From NCBI GenBank assembly GCA_945910005.1, contig OX246741.1, positions 2,032,001 through 2,096,000 on the forward strand: DNA of 64,000 nt. The letters are read 5' to 3'. The notes beneath the pieces were generated by a model. That model had not been told where the DNA came from. It was given only the letters and a program-made list of their open reading frames with translations, and did no database searches. This DNA comes from Isoperla grammatica. Taxonomy: Eukaryota; Arthropoda; Insecta; Plecoptera; Perlodidae. The position numbers and the translations under genes were made by a program. Positions 12,144 to 25,221 of the stretch are shown piece after piece. Each line of letters starts with the position of its first letter. Position 1 is the first letter of the stretch.

Positions 12144-12516
12144 GAGGAAGGACTACTAGCCAATATTAAAACCCGCGAAATTAACGTATTTTCGTCATAT
12201 CTCAATAACGCCACACAATATCAAAACAGTGACACCTACGCACATTGTGGATTCGTGAGAGCTCAATACCAAATGAAAAAGATTTATTAGTTTGCAGTAA
12301 TTATAATTATTATTTGTAATTTAACTAATTACCAAGTTAATTACAAATTACAACTTTAATTACTACAATCTACGAAATCTTTTTCATTTGGTATTGAGCT
12401 CTCACGAATCCACAATGTGCGTAGGTGTCACTGTTTTGATATTGTGTGGCGTTATTGAGATATGACGAAAATACGTTAATTTCGCGGGTTTTAATATTGG
12501 CTAGTAGTCCTTCCTC
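12144..12516. mobile_element. Foldback/MITE element with perfect 142-bp arms
   Basis: Positions 12144-12285 and 12375-12516 are exact inverted copies over 142 bp. They are separated by 89 bp that are AT-rich and themselves partly palindromic. The whole 373 bp could form one hairpin. There is no coding capacity and no obvious target-site duplication. Perfect arm identity implies a young insertion or recent gene conversion between the arms. Its superfamily cannot be assigned from the sequence. Confidence 0.9.
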
Positions 12517-12572
12517 CATGTTGTGGTGTTACCGGAGGACGTTGAAGAACTCGTCGATAGCTAGAGATATCA

Positions 12573-12676
12573 CATGAGGAAGCTATGAAAGAGGAACACA
12601 CGAGGAAGCTATGAAAGAGGAACGCATGAGGAAGCTATGAAAGAAGAACACACGAGGAAGCTTTGAAACAACGAAC
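12573..12676. repeat. 26-bp tandem repeat, four copies
   Basis: Units start at 12573, 12599, 12625 and 12651 with the pattern CA(T/C)GAGGAAGCTATGAAAGA. The period is not a multiple of three, so this does not encode a peptide repeat. It lies just beyond the foldback element. Confidence 0.85.
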
Positions 12677-13405
12677 TAAAGAAGAGGTTTATGGAGAGTT
12701 CAATGAGTGGAGAAATCCTTTTTTTGCCGACTGCTTTAATGCACGAAAGAATACTGAAGAATACTATTGAAGGGGAAGTGGAAGGGGTTAATAGAATTGG
12801 CAGAGGGATTCCCGTGATACAGAATACATTTCAACGAAACGCTGTTTGTCAGTTCTTTGCGTAACCGGAATAGTTTATTGTTTCTCGTGCAAACAGACGT
12901 GGATACAGTCACAGATGAAGAGGGGCGCCTCAACTCTTCAATCACGATAAACTCTTCACGTTCGCAGTTAACAAGGAAATTATCCATTTGGTATATTATT
13001 TGGTATAGATAGAAGAGCAAAGGTGCAGTGAAAGTGAGCTCTGTTATTTCTCAATCTGTCGTGGCTGGCCGACTGTTTATGATCCCTGCAACGAGATGCA
13101 GCCTGCTTGCCTATAAGACAAGAGACATACATGATGTTTGTCGTGATCATATCTTCTCCTTACATTATGAGTCGTCGCTTTGCTTTGCATGCATGTCGCT
13201 GTACGGCGGCTCGTTTTTATATCATATAGGCCAAGGATTCGCTCGTATAAAGATATAAACTGCAACTATTTATATAGACATCATACAAGGTCCGCTTTCC
13301 TATATTTTATTGATCTCGCGTCAGCTTTAGTTGATAACTTTAAAGTAATTAGAGAAATGCCGTAGGTGGATTGTTCTTAAAACGCAATGCGCTATCAACC
13401 AATCA
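12677..13405. other. Non-coding stretch
   Basis: No gene or repeat is recognised. The short frames present overlap each other on both strands. Confidence 0.55.
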
Positions 13406-13532
13406 GCACTGCGATTCTGTAGATAAGATAACAAGACTCTTGTTATCGAGATATCAATTGCTATCCGACGGTTAGGAAGTACCACAACAACATAGCAAGA
13501 CAAGAGTCGTGGTTCCTACAGAATCGCATTGC
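13406..13532. mobile_element. Small MITE-like element (127 bp)
   Basis: The ends are inverted copies beginning GCACTGCGATTCTGTAG and GCAATGCGATTCTGTAG (the latter read from the right end), with further matches such as GACTCTTGT inside each arm. CCAATCA adjoins the left end. The GCGATTCTGTA core also forms the ends of the element at 25073-25221. The exact boundaries and target duplication are uncertain. Confidence 0.55.
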
Positions 13533-13723
13533 AGAAGCGTCAATATTATGAATGAAAACGTGTCATGTATTTTAAAATAATTTAATGTTTAAAACAATGT
13601 GACAGATGCTTGCACTGTATTTCCAAACGTTGGTGATAGGAATGTAAAAGAACCCACACGAGCACGTACCCTACTCCTGTCGAAGGTCGTACTGCTCTCA
13701 AGGAAGACGTATACTTACACTAC

Positions 13724-13732
13724 TCTACACTA
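13724..13732. repeat. Left target-site duplication of the 3.0-kb element
   Basis: TCTACACTA here matches TCTACACCA at 16743-16751 in 8 of 9 positions and flanks the long-terminal-inverted-repeat element. Confidence 0.5.
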
Positions 13733-16700
13733 GTTCGGGAGCCACCCTTGAAAAATGTTGATATTTCGGGGTGTTAGCTGCACCCCTGTTGAGGCAGAAA
13801 TTGCAATACATCATTAGATAGATAAAAGTAATGTGCATATCAAGGCACCGTGCCTTTTTTGCCTCAGTGGTGCAAACGGAAAATAATCGTATCTAAGTGA
13901 CGGCACTTGCGCGAATTAATGGGCATGCACGGATACGAATGTCGGGTACCATTACCCTTTTATCATAATCAATATTATATGTGTTATATATCAAATGAAA
14001 GCTATTGAAACACACAATACAACTGTATAACATTCAAGAAGCTACATTATATACCATGTCATAAAATGTAATCAACATCCGGAAATTTATCTTTTTCAAT
14101 TAGGTAATATCTTATAAGTTTTGTTATGGTACTAAACAAATCGAATTCTTAACATACGAAGCATTGATCATAACGAACATTTAGTTATTAAAAAGTTATG
14201 TCTCTTGCATTTTGTTTGTATTTATGAAATTACGCCAGTAATGAGTAGTTTTCCACGGCGATCTGTAGCTTATCCGCAAAGATGGATACGTTTTTGATCT
14301 CTTATAATTTGATCAATATGAGAATTTTCTTTAATAAAAGTTCAGTACGTAATACATATCAGTAGATTACATGGTTTTCAACAGTGAAATGCTTGTCTTT
14401 CATTATAATTCAAGAATTATGAATTTTTTTATCGTGATAAAAAGACTTTTTTTAACGATCACACATTTCTCAGTGAAATAGTAGAAACAACGATGCCTTC
14501 ATAGAAGTAAAAATCAAACAAGAATGATTTCACATTCACATTTAATACACATCCACAATTTGTTTTATCAATATGTGTATAACTTACGAGATAAAAATTG
14601 GTTTGTGAGATGATGTAGTACAAAATGACATAGTTTCTCGTCTCCAGAAGTTGTGAGGCTCGCTAACTAGCCCCTAAACGCAGTAGGATATCGGCGGGGG
14701 GAGACAGGGTGTAAAGCGGCATGCCAAGGTTGAATAGACTGAATGGGACGGTTGTTGTGACGGAGCGGAAGGTGGTCGTAAATGAAAATAAAACGATAAA
14801 ACGATAAACCTTTGCACTTCCACTTGTAATTGATTGTGAGTTTCGACAATTATTTACAAATCTTTCATATATAATAATTAAAAATAATCAATGACACATA
14901 CGAATAATAATTAAAGCAGTATCAATGACAAATAAATGTAGGCAAAAATGTATGGAAGCGAGAGAAGCGAGCGTTTTCAGTCTATACTTATGACAGTTCT
15001 TTTGTTTTTGTTTGTTATATTTTTATCGCGATAGCGGTCGAACGGAGAGAAATTTTGAGCATCACAAGCTTCTATGTGGATCATTAGTTTTGAGGAAAAA
15101 TCGTCGAAAAAATAATGCCATTTGAAATGGTTGCACGAAGTTTGTTTCTCCGACAGTCTTATTGAAACAATGTCGTTACAACCTTGGATTGAATCAACTA
15201 ACGATTCTACAGTGCTAGATAATGGCTTAGTTAACTTTTCAGCCGTCTCATTTTGGCAAAAGGCTTTATCTTCAAAGGACTAATTTCTTCCATAAATCAG
15301 TATAAAACACTCGGTAAAACATGAACATAAATCAAAAGCATTCACCTACACGTTTATGTGCACCAATACACTATGACATGCACTACACTATGTTCACTAT
15401 GAAAACAATACAATTAACTATATATACCATCAGAAACACAATACAAACGTAGACATAAATTAAAATGTAATATTTTATAAATTATAATATGATGCAAAAC
15501 TCGATAAAGATAACGAAATACTGTGCGGGACCAACAACACAATGTGACAACTCCCGTCAGTGTCTTGTCACACATTGAAAGCACCGACTTGAAAAACTAG
15601 CAGAACAAATCTTTTAGCATAGATTATAAAGAGTGAGTAATCTTTGCTTTTAGCAGATGGGGCTATTAGGCCTATTCATGTTTTATTTATACAACCTCGT
15701 TTATTGGTCCCAGATGGGTTGTCAATACAAGGAAGGTTGAGGCCCTTTTGTCACTCGCCACCGAATGGGACGGGGCTATCCTTACGAGAACTAAAGAGCG
15801 AGTCTTCCAATTTCCGCGCTCAAAACAAAAATCTCGATGCTTGAAAAATAGCAGTAGTGGAAATACGCATCGTCGGATAAGAAGACGAAAAACTCGAAAA
15901 CAAAAATAGATATTGCCAATTGGTAACTTCAATAGAGCTCACAATTTAATGTTCATTAATTTGATAATAATATTTGTCTACATTTAAGTAATCATATCGA
16001 GGTTAGGGCTGGACGAAGTCGCAAAATCTAAAGAAAACGTAAATTCAAAATACTATAATATTCTTTGTTTACTAAACAAAAATACAAAAATCCATAACTG
16101 ACTGTTCCTAACATACAATTTAGTATAAGGTCCATTTAAAAGTACATTTTGCACCAAATAAAAATTACTGTGACCTTGCATGGATAAAAACAAACTTTCA
16201 TGGTTTCCGTAAGACGGTCACGTGGTTCACTATTATTGTTCATTGTGGGCGTAATAATAATAATAATACATAAAAATGACAAGAGACAATATCTAAAGCT
16301 TACACTATGATGCATCGTATAAGTTATTAGTTGCAGTGTTTTTTTCATTTCTACTATTGTAAAAAAAACTGATAAAATAAGCTTCCTTCGAAGTAGATTA
16401 ATTTCGTAATTAATTCACAATTTGTGTTTAGTTACATCCATTTGATGAACTTTCATTGCATATATTATGAACAAGCGTTTCAAGATCTTTCATTTGATAT
16501 ATTACACGTTGTCGTATCATAGTAAATAGTGATGATACACGACTATATTCAATCATATGCGTGCGATTACAATAGCAAAAATTATGAATTTCAAATTAAA
16601 TTATTCGGCGTTTGCACCACTGAGGCAAAAAAGGCACGGTGACTTGAGATGCACATTTACTTCGTCTAACTCATGGCATATTGCATTTTCTGCCTCAAAA

Positions 16701-16742
16701 GGGGTGCAGCAGTGCAAAACATATTTCTGGGGTGGCGTCCGG
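13733..16742. mobile_element. 3.0-kb non-autonomous element with ~280-bp TIRs (Mutator-like candidate)
   Basis: The left end (13733 to about 14012) is an inverted copy of the right end (about 16465 to 16742). The best block is 33 bp identical (13846-13878 against 16609-16641), flanked by further aligned segments around GAGGCAGAAA and ATATATCAAATGAAAG. Imperfect 9-bp direct repeats flank it. Long TIRs with 9-bp target duplications are typical of Mutator-like elements, which is the basis for the tentative class. The AT-rich interior has no transposase frame, so the element is non-autonomous or decayed. Confidence 0.7.
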
Positions 16743-16751
16743 TCTACACCA
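16743..16751. repeat. Right target-site duplication of the 3.0-kb element
   Basis: TCTACACCA is the partner of the sequence at 13724-13732, with one mismatch. Confidence 0.5.
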
Positions 16752-19700
16752 AGAGAACAAACTACAAAGTTTCCACGGTCCACGTGACAACAAACAACCA
16801 TTACTTTAAAACCCTCTTTTTCCGTGGTTAAATTAAACTAATCACAATCATAATAATAATAGTTTTAAAAAACAGTTTCGAAAGAACGGACACATTCTTT
16901 CGGCCAAGAATTATAGCTTTTGTTTTTCTGCACTGGTGCAGCTCTCGAAACGAACAGGTAATTGCCAAAATCCTTGTGCTTTTATTCTCCATAATAATTG
17001 CATTACAACTATGTTGGATGCGGTAGAATAATGTTCTTATATTTAAAACAAGGGAGATGAGCCTATTGAATCCAGGTTATGTATGTTATGTGGATCGCAA
17101 CTGAGTGTATGAGGCCTTCGTAGCTATCGTCTCTATAGGTCTCGCTGCATGAAGATAGTTGCAAGGCAAGGATGTGACCGTTTACTGTGTTTCTAGAACA
17201 CTTTGCTCAGTTTTAGGTAGTTTCACATTCATTCCAATAAGTATTTGGTCAGCGCACTTGTGCCAGAAATCAGTAGTGACTCGTTGTGAACATCCGAGAG
17301 TCACCGCTGGCACAAATCCGTATTAAAAGGTTGTAAATAAAGTGTAAACTTAAACTTCAATAAAGATCATCAATTCATTAATAGTTTGGTGGAGGCGACT
17401 TGTAACCTTGTGTTGACCCGTGAAGCCTGCGGTCTGGTTGTCGGTGGCTCTTCCCTGTTTGACCATCATCGCTGAACTGCTCGTCCAAACACAAACATAA
17501 TTAATGCAACGTCAAGACAGTTACCGCTAGGATGTGACGTGCTTTATGCGCTTTATAGACACATCGCTATTCGAAATTGCTCCAATTTTCGTTCCCGAGT
17601 CAAAACGATCGGTGCAGTCGTGTACACGGAAATTGATCACGACGCCAAACTTGAAATAATTTGTTGCCAGGAAACCTTTTCCTACGAAAATAAAATTACA
17701 ACACACATAAGTATACCGTGGCTAATATCTTCCAATTACGAACAAGTCTCGGCATCTATGGTTTGTAGTTTCTGACAAAAAATCTCTCAAGTTGGTGTCG
17801 TGCCTCGTGATAAAGTTTAGTGTAGCTATAGCAGCTATATGGCTATCGCAAACATACATCGTATAGCCTAAGTTGTGTATGCAATGTGTTTTGTGTAAGT
17901 TTTATATACGTTTATAATGTAGACTGTAGTCCCAGTCGTCGTCAAATCAACGATGGAAACAATCCTATCGAAACTTTTGTATTAACAGTTATTCTCACTT
18001 TTATAGTTGTTCGGTTCTTATAGATATTTTATTTATAATGCAATTAGTAAATCATGAACATGTTAGAGAACTTGAGAGTAAAGTTTTAGTGACCGAGTCA
18101 CTGGTACATAGACTATTGTATCAAGAAGTAATGCTGAAGTGGTTCACCTGTACTTTCTTGAATCTGTGGGTTGTACAAAAACAGATTCTTACTAAAAGTT
18201 AGATCGAAAGTTGTCTTTGTATACACTTCACCCACATTCCTACCGGGGTTTCGGAAATAAATAATGTTGAAGTGCGACTAATCACGATCACCTGCTCTCA
18301 TTACGGCGCAGTGGTAGTGGTGTATACATGCATGCACGAGACAAAAGCACGGGAGGAATCCAATAACAGTGTCCACCTGCGTAACGTGGCGTGGGTCGGA
18401 CAATGACTCAACGAGGGGCGCAGCAGATTGGTTTAGCTTTAGTGGACGCGCGAGTTATATAACGACATTAATACCAGTGGATTATTACAAATAATAAAGT
18501 AAAATATCAGTAGTGGTAACTGTAAAGACCAGGTAGACGAAGTATTAATATTGGCATTAGAATTATTAGTTGCTGTAGTTACACATTGAATTAAAAACAA
18601 AAAAAATTCGCAATTAAGTTGTACTAACCACTAATCAGGAAACACTTGTTATCAAACTTGTTAAGTGATAATTACAGGTGTGCGTCTTGGATGATATCTC
18701 GGCTGGCAGCCAGCGAGATCCGGGCAAGTAACTTTATGGATGGGGGAAAGGAAACATCAATGTGTCCGGCTCGATGGAATGGCCAATATCCACCGCTCTC
18801 CATCATTTCTACGCATTCAACCGAAATTATATGCACGTCCATTCACGATGAAGGCTGATTTAAGGTACAATTAGTTCCTGACAATGATATTTAAGTTAAT
18901 AACACGTTATCAAGTGGTTCCCGTCTGAGACTATTTGGCATTATATGATAAGTGCTGACAGCGCTGCTTGATTAGAGGTAAAACTAGCCATGATAAATCT
19001 CTGTGTAAACATGAGGGTACAAATTCTCACCCGCGCCGATCTGCAATACTAACCATATCCAATTTGAAGATATTTATCTCAATTTACATACCTTTCATGA
19101 AATCGTGCCCCAACCGTTTCAATGGGCTTATTTACTGTGCGCTCTTCGCTCCGCCGTGGGACCGCGCAGGGCTGCACAGCTGTCAAAATGTTCGCGCTGG
19201 ACTTGTTGTTTGTTGAGGGCGTAATTTACTCGTATACACTGTTTTAGCGAGGTTTTAGTCTTGCCGGTTCACTCCACACATTAGGCCACCGGTTATTCTA
19301 TTAGCCTGTGAGTATGATCTGCGACAACAGAATATGTCACACATGGATTGGTTAACATGAACAGTTTATTCAGTGTGCGATTGTTGTCCCGGAAACAGAA
19401 AATCGTCCCAATGATGATATGTTTGTTTAGTGTCACTTTACTCGTCACGGATGTTATAGTCACAGCGTCCGAATCCCGGTTGAGGTTGATGTTGATATTT
19501 TCTGGTTACACATTCTTGTAGTTCCGTCAATCCACAAACAAGACAGTGTTTCTCCAACGACTAATGTCAGTGTGTACAAGAACAACATTCGGTCGCGTTC
19601 AACCGGGAGTCCTGGGCGATATTGCCATCTCTCTTCCTTGCGCCGTCTTCCTGGTTTAGTTCATGTCACTATTCATTGTGCGACCGTTATTCTGTGATCC

Positions 19701-20644
19701 TCCTCCATTGGGGTTATACCTCAGAGGTTAATTTGCGGGTACGACGCGGCCATATGCCTCATGTCTACCCCTTTTAGGGTACTAATTGCACTTTTTCTCG
19801 GAAAGTGTAATTATGTTGTATTCGAAAGTTGATTTACTCCTCATTCTCCCGTCCACCCCGCCCGGGTTGCGACGGTTCTACGGCCGTTTCGGGTGTGTTT
19901 CCTCTCACGACGCGGCTCGATTCGCTCTTGAAACATTTTATACGGACGGTCAATACCGCAGTTAACATGTATAACATAAATCTCATGTATTGCCATGTAT
20001 TTAGCTGATTTTACTCTACCTAAAACTAAAACGAACTTGCAACATCAAGAAAACCACGATGAGGATGGGTATACTCGTTGAATTTGTATTAATGTGGTAT
20101 ATCTATCATTATTAGAAGTGCCTTTGTCATACTCATAACATACCGAAACAAATTCGTTGATGTGGTGTAATGAGCGTTGATACAATCAGCGAAAATCTAT
20201 TGCTGATAAACGTTAAGAAAATATGTAAGTTTATGACATGAGTGAGAATCTAAGATAAAAAAAATCAAATTGTTACATGACTTTAAGAGCCTTCGTGGCA
20301 AAGGCGAGTATGAGGTGTCCTCTATAGATATTTGTAAACAGTCATACTATTAACACTGTTAAATCGTGTAGATACGAAGTGATCGACTATTTGCTCACCC
20401 CTGGACCAAATCAACAGATTGTATCACTGGCCGGCCAGGCCATTTGATGCGATATATCGTAATGATGGCTCATTTTCTCCTCTTCGATCCAACCATCCAG
20501 CCATTACAAGCCAGCTATAGCCAGCCAGCCAGCCAGTTTCAAACAGTGTGTGTGTGTTTTTTCATTTGATTGGACTCGCATCTCCCATCACGCTTTTCTC
20601 GCATCGTGCTATGGGGCCTCGGCTCGTTCTTGTGTGATTTATAA
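16752..20644. other. Long non-coding stretch
   Basis: No gene is supported. Short frames have no recognisable domains. A local inverted pair (TTGTGCCAG with CTGGCACAA, and GTGACTC with GAGTCAC) lies near 17248-17320. A short CCAG run near 20523-20536 and a GT run near 20547-20560 precede the satellite. Confidence 0.55.
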
Positions 20645-22436
20645 GGCGCTATAGTGCGGACCAGGCGCGCGGTCTCCTGGTTGTCTGCATGGGCCCCTTG
20701 CCCGTGACACTGGCTATACGCGCCTTCTTACCACCCCTCCGAGGTCCCTCGCACCTGTGGTATAACCTGCCATTATCAGGTCCAGGCGCTATAGTGCGGA
20801 CCAGGCGCGCGGTCTCCTGGCTGTCTGCATGGGACCCTTGCCCGTGACACTGGCTATACGCGCCTTGCGCCCCTCCGAGGTCCCTCGCACCTGTGGTATA
20901 ACCTGCCATTATCAGGTCCAGGCGCTATAGTGCGGACCAGGCGCTAGGTCTCCTGGCTGTCTGCATGGGACCCTTGCCCGTGATACTGGCTATACGCGCC
21001 TTCTTACCACCCCTCCGAGGTCCCTCGCACCTGTGGTATAACCTGCCATTATCAGGTCCAGGCGCTATAGTGCGGACCAGGCGCGCGGTCTCCTGGCTGT
21101 CTGCATGGGACCCTTGCCCGTGACACTGGCTATACGCGCCTTGCGCCCCTCCGAGGTCCCTCGCACCTGTGGTATAACCTGCCATTATCAGGTCCAGGCG
21201 CTATAGTGCGGACCAGGCGCGCGGTCTCCTGGCTGTCTGCATGGGACCCTTGCCCGTGACACTGGCTATACGCGCCTTCCGCCCCTCCGAGGTCCCTCGC
21301 ACCTGTGGTATAACCTGCCATTATCAGGTCCAGGCGCTATAGTGCGGACCAGGCGCTAGGTCTCCTGGCTGTCTGCACGGGACCCTTGCCCGTGACACTG
21401 GCTATACGCGCCTTCTTACCACCCCTCCGAGGTCCCTCGCACCTGTGGTATAACCTGCCATTATCAGGTCCAGGCGCTATAGTGCGGACCAGGCGCTAGG
21501 TCTCCTGGCTGTCTGCACGGGACCCTTGCCCGTGACACTGGCTATACGCGCCTTCTTACCACCCCTCCGAGGTCCCTCGCACCTGTGGTATAACCTGCCA
21601 TTATCAGGTCCAGGCGCTATAGTGCGGACCAGGCGCGCGGTCTCCTGGCTGTCTGCATGGGACCCTTGCCCGTGACACTGGCTATACGCGCCTTGCGCCC
21701 CTCCGAGGTCCCTCGCACCTGTGGTATAACCTGCCATTATCAGGTCCAGGCGCTATAGTGCGGACCAGGCGCTAGGTCTCCTGGCTGTCTGCATGGGACC
21801 CTTGCCCGTGACACTGGCTATACGCGCCTTCTTACCACCCCTCCGAGGTCCCTCGCACCTGTGGTATAACCTGCCATTATCAGGTCTAGGGCGCTATAGT
21901 GCGGACCAGGCGCTAGGTCTCCTGGCTGTCTGCATGGGACCCTTGCCCGTGACACTGGCTATACGCGCCTTCTTACCACCCCTCCGAGGTCCCTCGCACC
22001 TGTGGTATAACCTGCCATTATCAGGTCCAGGCGCTATAGTGCGGACCAGGCGCTAGGTCTCCTGGCTGTCTGCATGGGACCCTTGCCCGTGACACTGGCT
22101 ATACGCGCCTTCTTACCACCCCTCCGAGGTCCCTCGCACCTGTGGTATAACCTGCCATTATCAGGTCCAGGCGCTATAGTGCGGACCAGGCGCGCGGTCT
22201 CCTGGCTGTCTGCACGGGACCCTTGCCCGTGACACTGGCTATACGCGCCTTGCGCCCCTCCGAGGTCCCTCGCACCTGTGGTATAACCTGCCATTATCAG
22301 GTCCAGGCGCTATAGTGCGGACCAGGCGTTCGGTCTCCTGGCTGTCTGCATGGGACCCTTGCCCGTGACACTGGCTATACGCGCCTTGCGCCCCTCCGAG
22401 GTCCCTCGCACCTGTGGTATAACCTGCCATTATCAC
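20645..22436. repeat. 136/140-bp tandem satellite, 13 units
   Basis: Units start with GGCGCTATAGTGCGGACCAG at 20645, 20785, 20921, 21061, 21197, 21333, 21473, 21613, 21749, 21890, 22030, 22170 and 22306, ending with TAACCTGCCATTATCA. Two length classes exist: 140-bp units carry CTTCTTACCACCCCTCC and 136-bp units carry a 4-bp-shorter version such as CTTGCGCCCCTCC. A second variant (GCGCTAGGTC or GCGCGCGGTC) is largely linked to the first. The 86-residue minus-strand frames with internal repeats are by-products of the repeat and not genes. Confidence 0.97.
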
Positions 22437-22888
22437 TTCTCCTTGAGACATCACTTCAGAACTAAGGCGCGACGAACCGAAATCAATGCACTTGTATTTC
22501 CCACTGTCACTTGCCTTCCTGCCGAATATGTTATATTTGGCAAGACGCTTCCTCAATGTTCGCACGTGCCCGTTCGATTGATGGTGGTATATTGGATAGG
22601 CTATTAGATAAACACGGAAGACAGCTATCTATATATTTGATTAATCATTTGGAAGGTGAACCACTTCGATATGTTCTTAGCAATATAGTCCGCTACCTAT
22701 GTGATCGCATTATTATGACCACTATCTTGTTTGGTCGTTGCCAAAATGTGCACAATATACCACCGACAGATGTACTTGCAACGACTGTGAGCTGCGTTTA
22801 CCTAGCACTTTTACTTGAACCCATTCATTTCTTGTCGCCTGTATTCGTTGTTAAGTCTCGACATAGTCGGGTACCTGTCTAGGTCCCA

Positions 22889-22899
22889 GGTTCGAATCT
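22889..22899 (+). repeat. Pol III B-box (SINE fragment)
   Basis: GGTTCGAATCT sits in a tRNA-like context (CCCAGGTTCGAATCTTGG), but no acceptor stem or clear A box is present. Confidence 0.35.
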
Positions 22900-24078
22900 T
22901 GGCATGAGGAATGGATGTTATGTGGATGACGTTGTCGATAACCCATTCGTCGCTTCGCTTAGCATCGTCGACAAGATATGAGGCTAAGTCCAATAGTGCG
23001 GCCGAGCGTCGAAGCCGTGACCTTTGAAACCGCTCAGCCTTCGATAGTGACCGAGGAAAGAGCGAAGGGGAAAGCAGATACCCTTGAATGCGACGTATTT
23101 GTAATGACGAGTCAATCATTATGTATACACACATGGTTGGAAATTAATACGTCGGTTTTCTTTAACTTCTCTAAATACATCCGTCAAATTTGCATAATGA
23201 GATTATGATTAACGTTTTTTTTTTCTTAAATGGAATATTTCTTCTCCCCATTAAGCCGTGTGTATGCCCATAATAATGATTACATGCAAGCTAATCTATT
23301 TACCGATAGGCCTGCGAATGTTTCCGGCAACCAGGCGGATAGTGGTTGGCTGTCACTTGAGCGCCGTATTGTATGTTAAACCGAATACCTCCAAGGCGGT
23401 CATTATCTCGGGTCCCTACGAGCGGGTTTATCTTGTAGTCAGCTGAGAGGTGTGTGCTATGGAAGGTCCAATTAGGTGAAATGATAGCCATGAAAATTAT
23501 GCACTCCTCTCTCGAATTCTTAGTCGTCGTCGTGGAAGTTTTTTTTTTTTTTTTTTAATCTTCAAACCACGAACATTGAAAAAACAATCTAGTTTGTACG
23601 CTAATTTCTCAAGAATGCTATGTGGCAAGCGGACTGATGCGAGATGGACATGGACATAGTTTGCGGTGTGGTGTGATGTAGTAGCGGCCACAAAGTGTTT
23701 GTCTATACCAGGGGTGCCAAAACGGGAGCTGCCATGGCTTCTTACTTGTCTTACCTGGACACCAGGCGCGGGATCGCCGGTTTAACAATATCAAGTATCA
23801 ATATACAAAACTGCATATTTAAAAATTTGCATGTTTAAAAATACATGTGTTTATTTGATGCCCAAGCCTTTATGTTATGTCTTGTTTACAACTGAGAACA
23901 CAAAAGCACTTGCACTTATATTTTGTTGTCTTTTTCTCATGTATAGACGTATTTTTTGGGTACATATTTGAGTATAGTATCAGTATTATTGAAAACTTTG
24001 TGGTAATAATGATGAAGTATAAAATATAATAATTCAACTTTTACGTTACCTGACAACAGTTACCCAATGCTGTCCGTG

Positions 24079-24124
24079 GGGGCTCAATGGTTGAGGAACA
24101 CGAGTTCGAAACCCGCGTAAGGCA
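24079..24124 (+). repeat. tRNA-derived SINE head fragment
   Basis: An A-box-like GGGCTCAATGG is followed by a B box (AGTTCGAAACC, 24103-24113). Spacing is shorter than in a tRNA and no acceptor stem closes it, so it is read as a decayed SINE head. Confidence 0.4.
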
Positions 24125-25072
24125 CAGCTGGTCATCTGTAGTTGTCCGTTCTCCTCTTCTATCATCCAACCACGTTTGCGAAAAGCGTAACTGCATTAAT
24201 TCGGATACACAACAATTATAGCAATGCCAACGAATGCATGATTTTAATAACACTAATTATATGATTAAGTCTACACCGGTGTTATGCTCAATCCAGCCGA
24301 TCGGTGAGCAAACTTCTGTTATCAAGCTTGTATCAAGCTAATACAGTATAATAACGTAATTATTACATTCTATCTGTGAGTAAGCTTGTCCTTATAAGGT
24401 GTGTATGGAGTGTGACAGCAATAAAATGCAGCCCCGTGGGCTCAGTCTTGAGATGAACGCAGTTGCACCGGCCCGAACTACAGCGGGGCCGCCAACTAGA
24501 GGCTGTGACGTCAGCGGTTCAACAGGTGCATCTAAGGATCATCATCAGTCATCGCGGTGGGTCGGAATAGATTAATCTAAACGTCATGGCCGGCGTTCAC
24601 ATCAAATCGCAATTGTCTTCGTACTTTGTCAAAAACTTGTGAGATGGCGGCGGGGAAAAGTGAAGTAAATTATAGACAACATTGGGGCCAGAAATAGGGG
24701 ACCACAGCGGAGGATGGAAACATTTTTAGCAAGTTTACGGGATGCTAGTTTTACATACAGGGAAATTCGTTGTCAGTTGCTTTAAAATAAACTCCTTTAG
24801 TAAATTTGTGAATAGCACATTGGCCGTGTTTGTTTGCTCATTATTTCAGTGCAAAAGGTCCCCGTTTCATTAATGTTTTGTAAATTATAGGAAATAATAA
24901 TAAATTTCGCGTAGTACGTACTTTCGGAATTGCTCTTAATATCAATGTTATGCTATTTCCACGCTGAAATACTTGTATCTTTGAATCTATACCTTCTTAT
25001 AATTTGTCTAATTACTTCGTGTTAATTTGTCATCTGTGCTTATATACTATGCTGCAACTCGATTCATGTTCA

Positions 25073-25221
25073 GCTGGGCGATTCTGTATGGGCGACGATA
25101 AATTTATCAGCGGTTCTAGTCGTTACTGAATTCGAATGCAAGGCGGTGATTGGCTCATCGCCTTCTTCTAACAACTGAAACCGGTGATAAACGTATCGTC
25201 GCCCATACAGAATCGCCCTGC
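25073..25221. mobile_element. MITE-like element (149 bp) with ~45-bp inverted ends
   Basis: The left end and the complement of the right end share GGGCGATTCTGTATGGGCGA and continue matching through an imperfect TTTATCA(G/C)CGGTT. The centre forms its own small hairpin around GGCGGTGATTGGCTCATCGCC-like bases (25143-25163). It has no coding capacity. The target duplication is not clear. Confidence 0.75.

Larger units (their letters stand above)
22437..25072. other. Non-coding stretch with SINE-like and hAT-like fragments
   Basis: No gene is supported. It includes B-box sites at 22889 and 24103, a T run at about 23540-23556, and a sequence at 23710-23735 (CAGGGGTGCCAAAACGGGAG) that resembles the terminus of a hAT transposon, without a visible partner end. 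Confidence 0.5.

Noticed and set aside
20649..22565. 86-residue minus-strand frames beginning MAGYTTGARD
   Set aside because: They arise from the 136/140-bp satellite and shift frame from unit to unit.
23710..23735. A complete hAT element starting CAGGGGTGCCAAA
   Set aside because: The terminus looks right, but no inverted partner or target duplication was found nearby, so it is noted only as a fragment.
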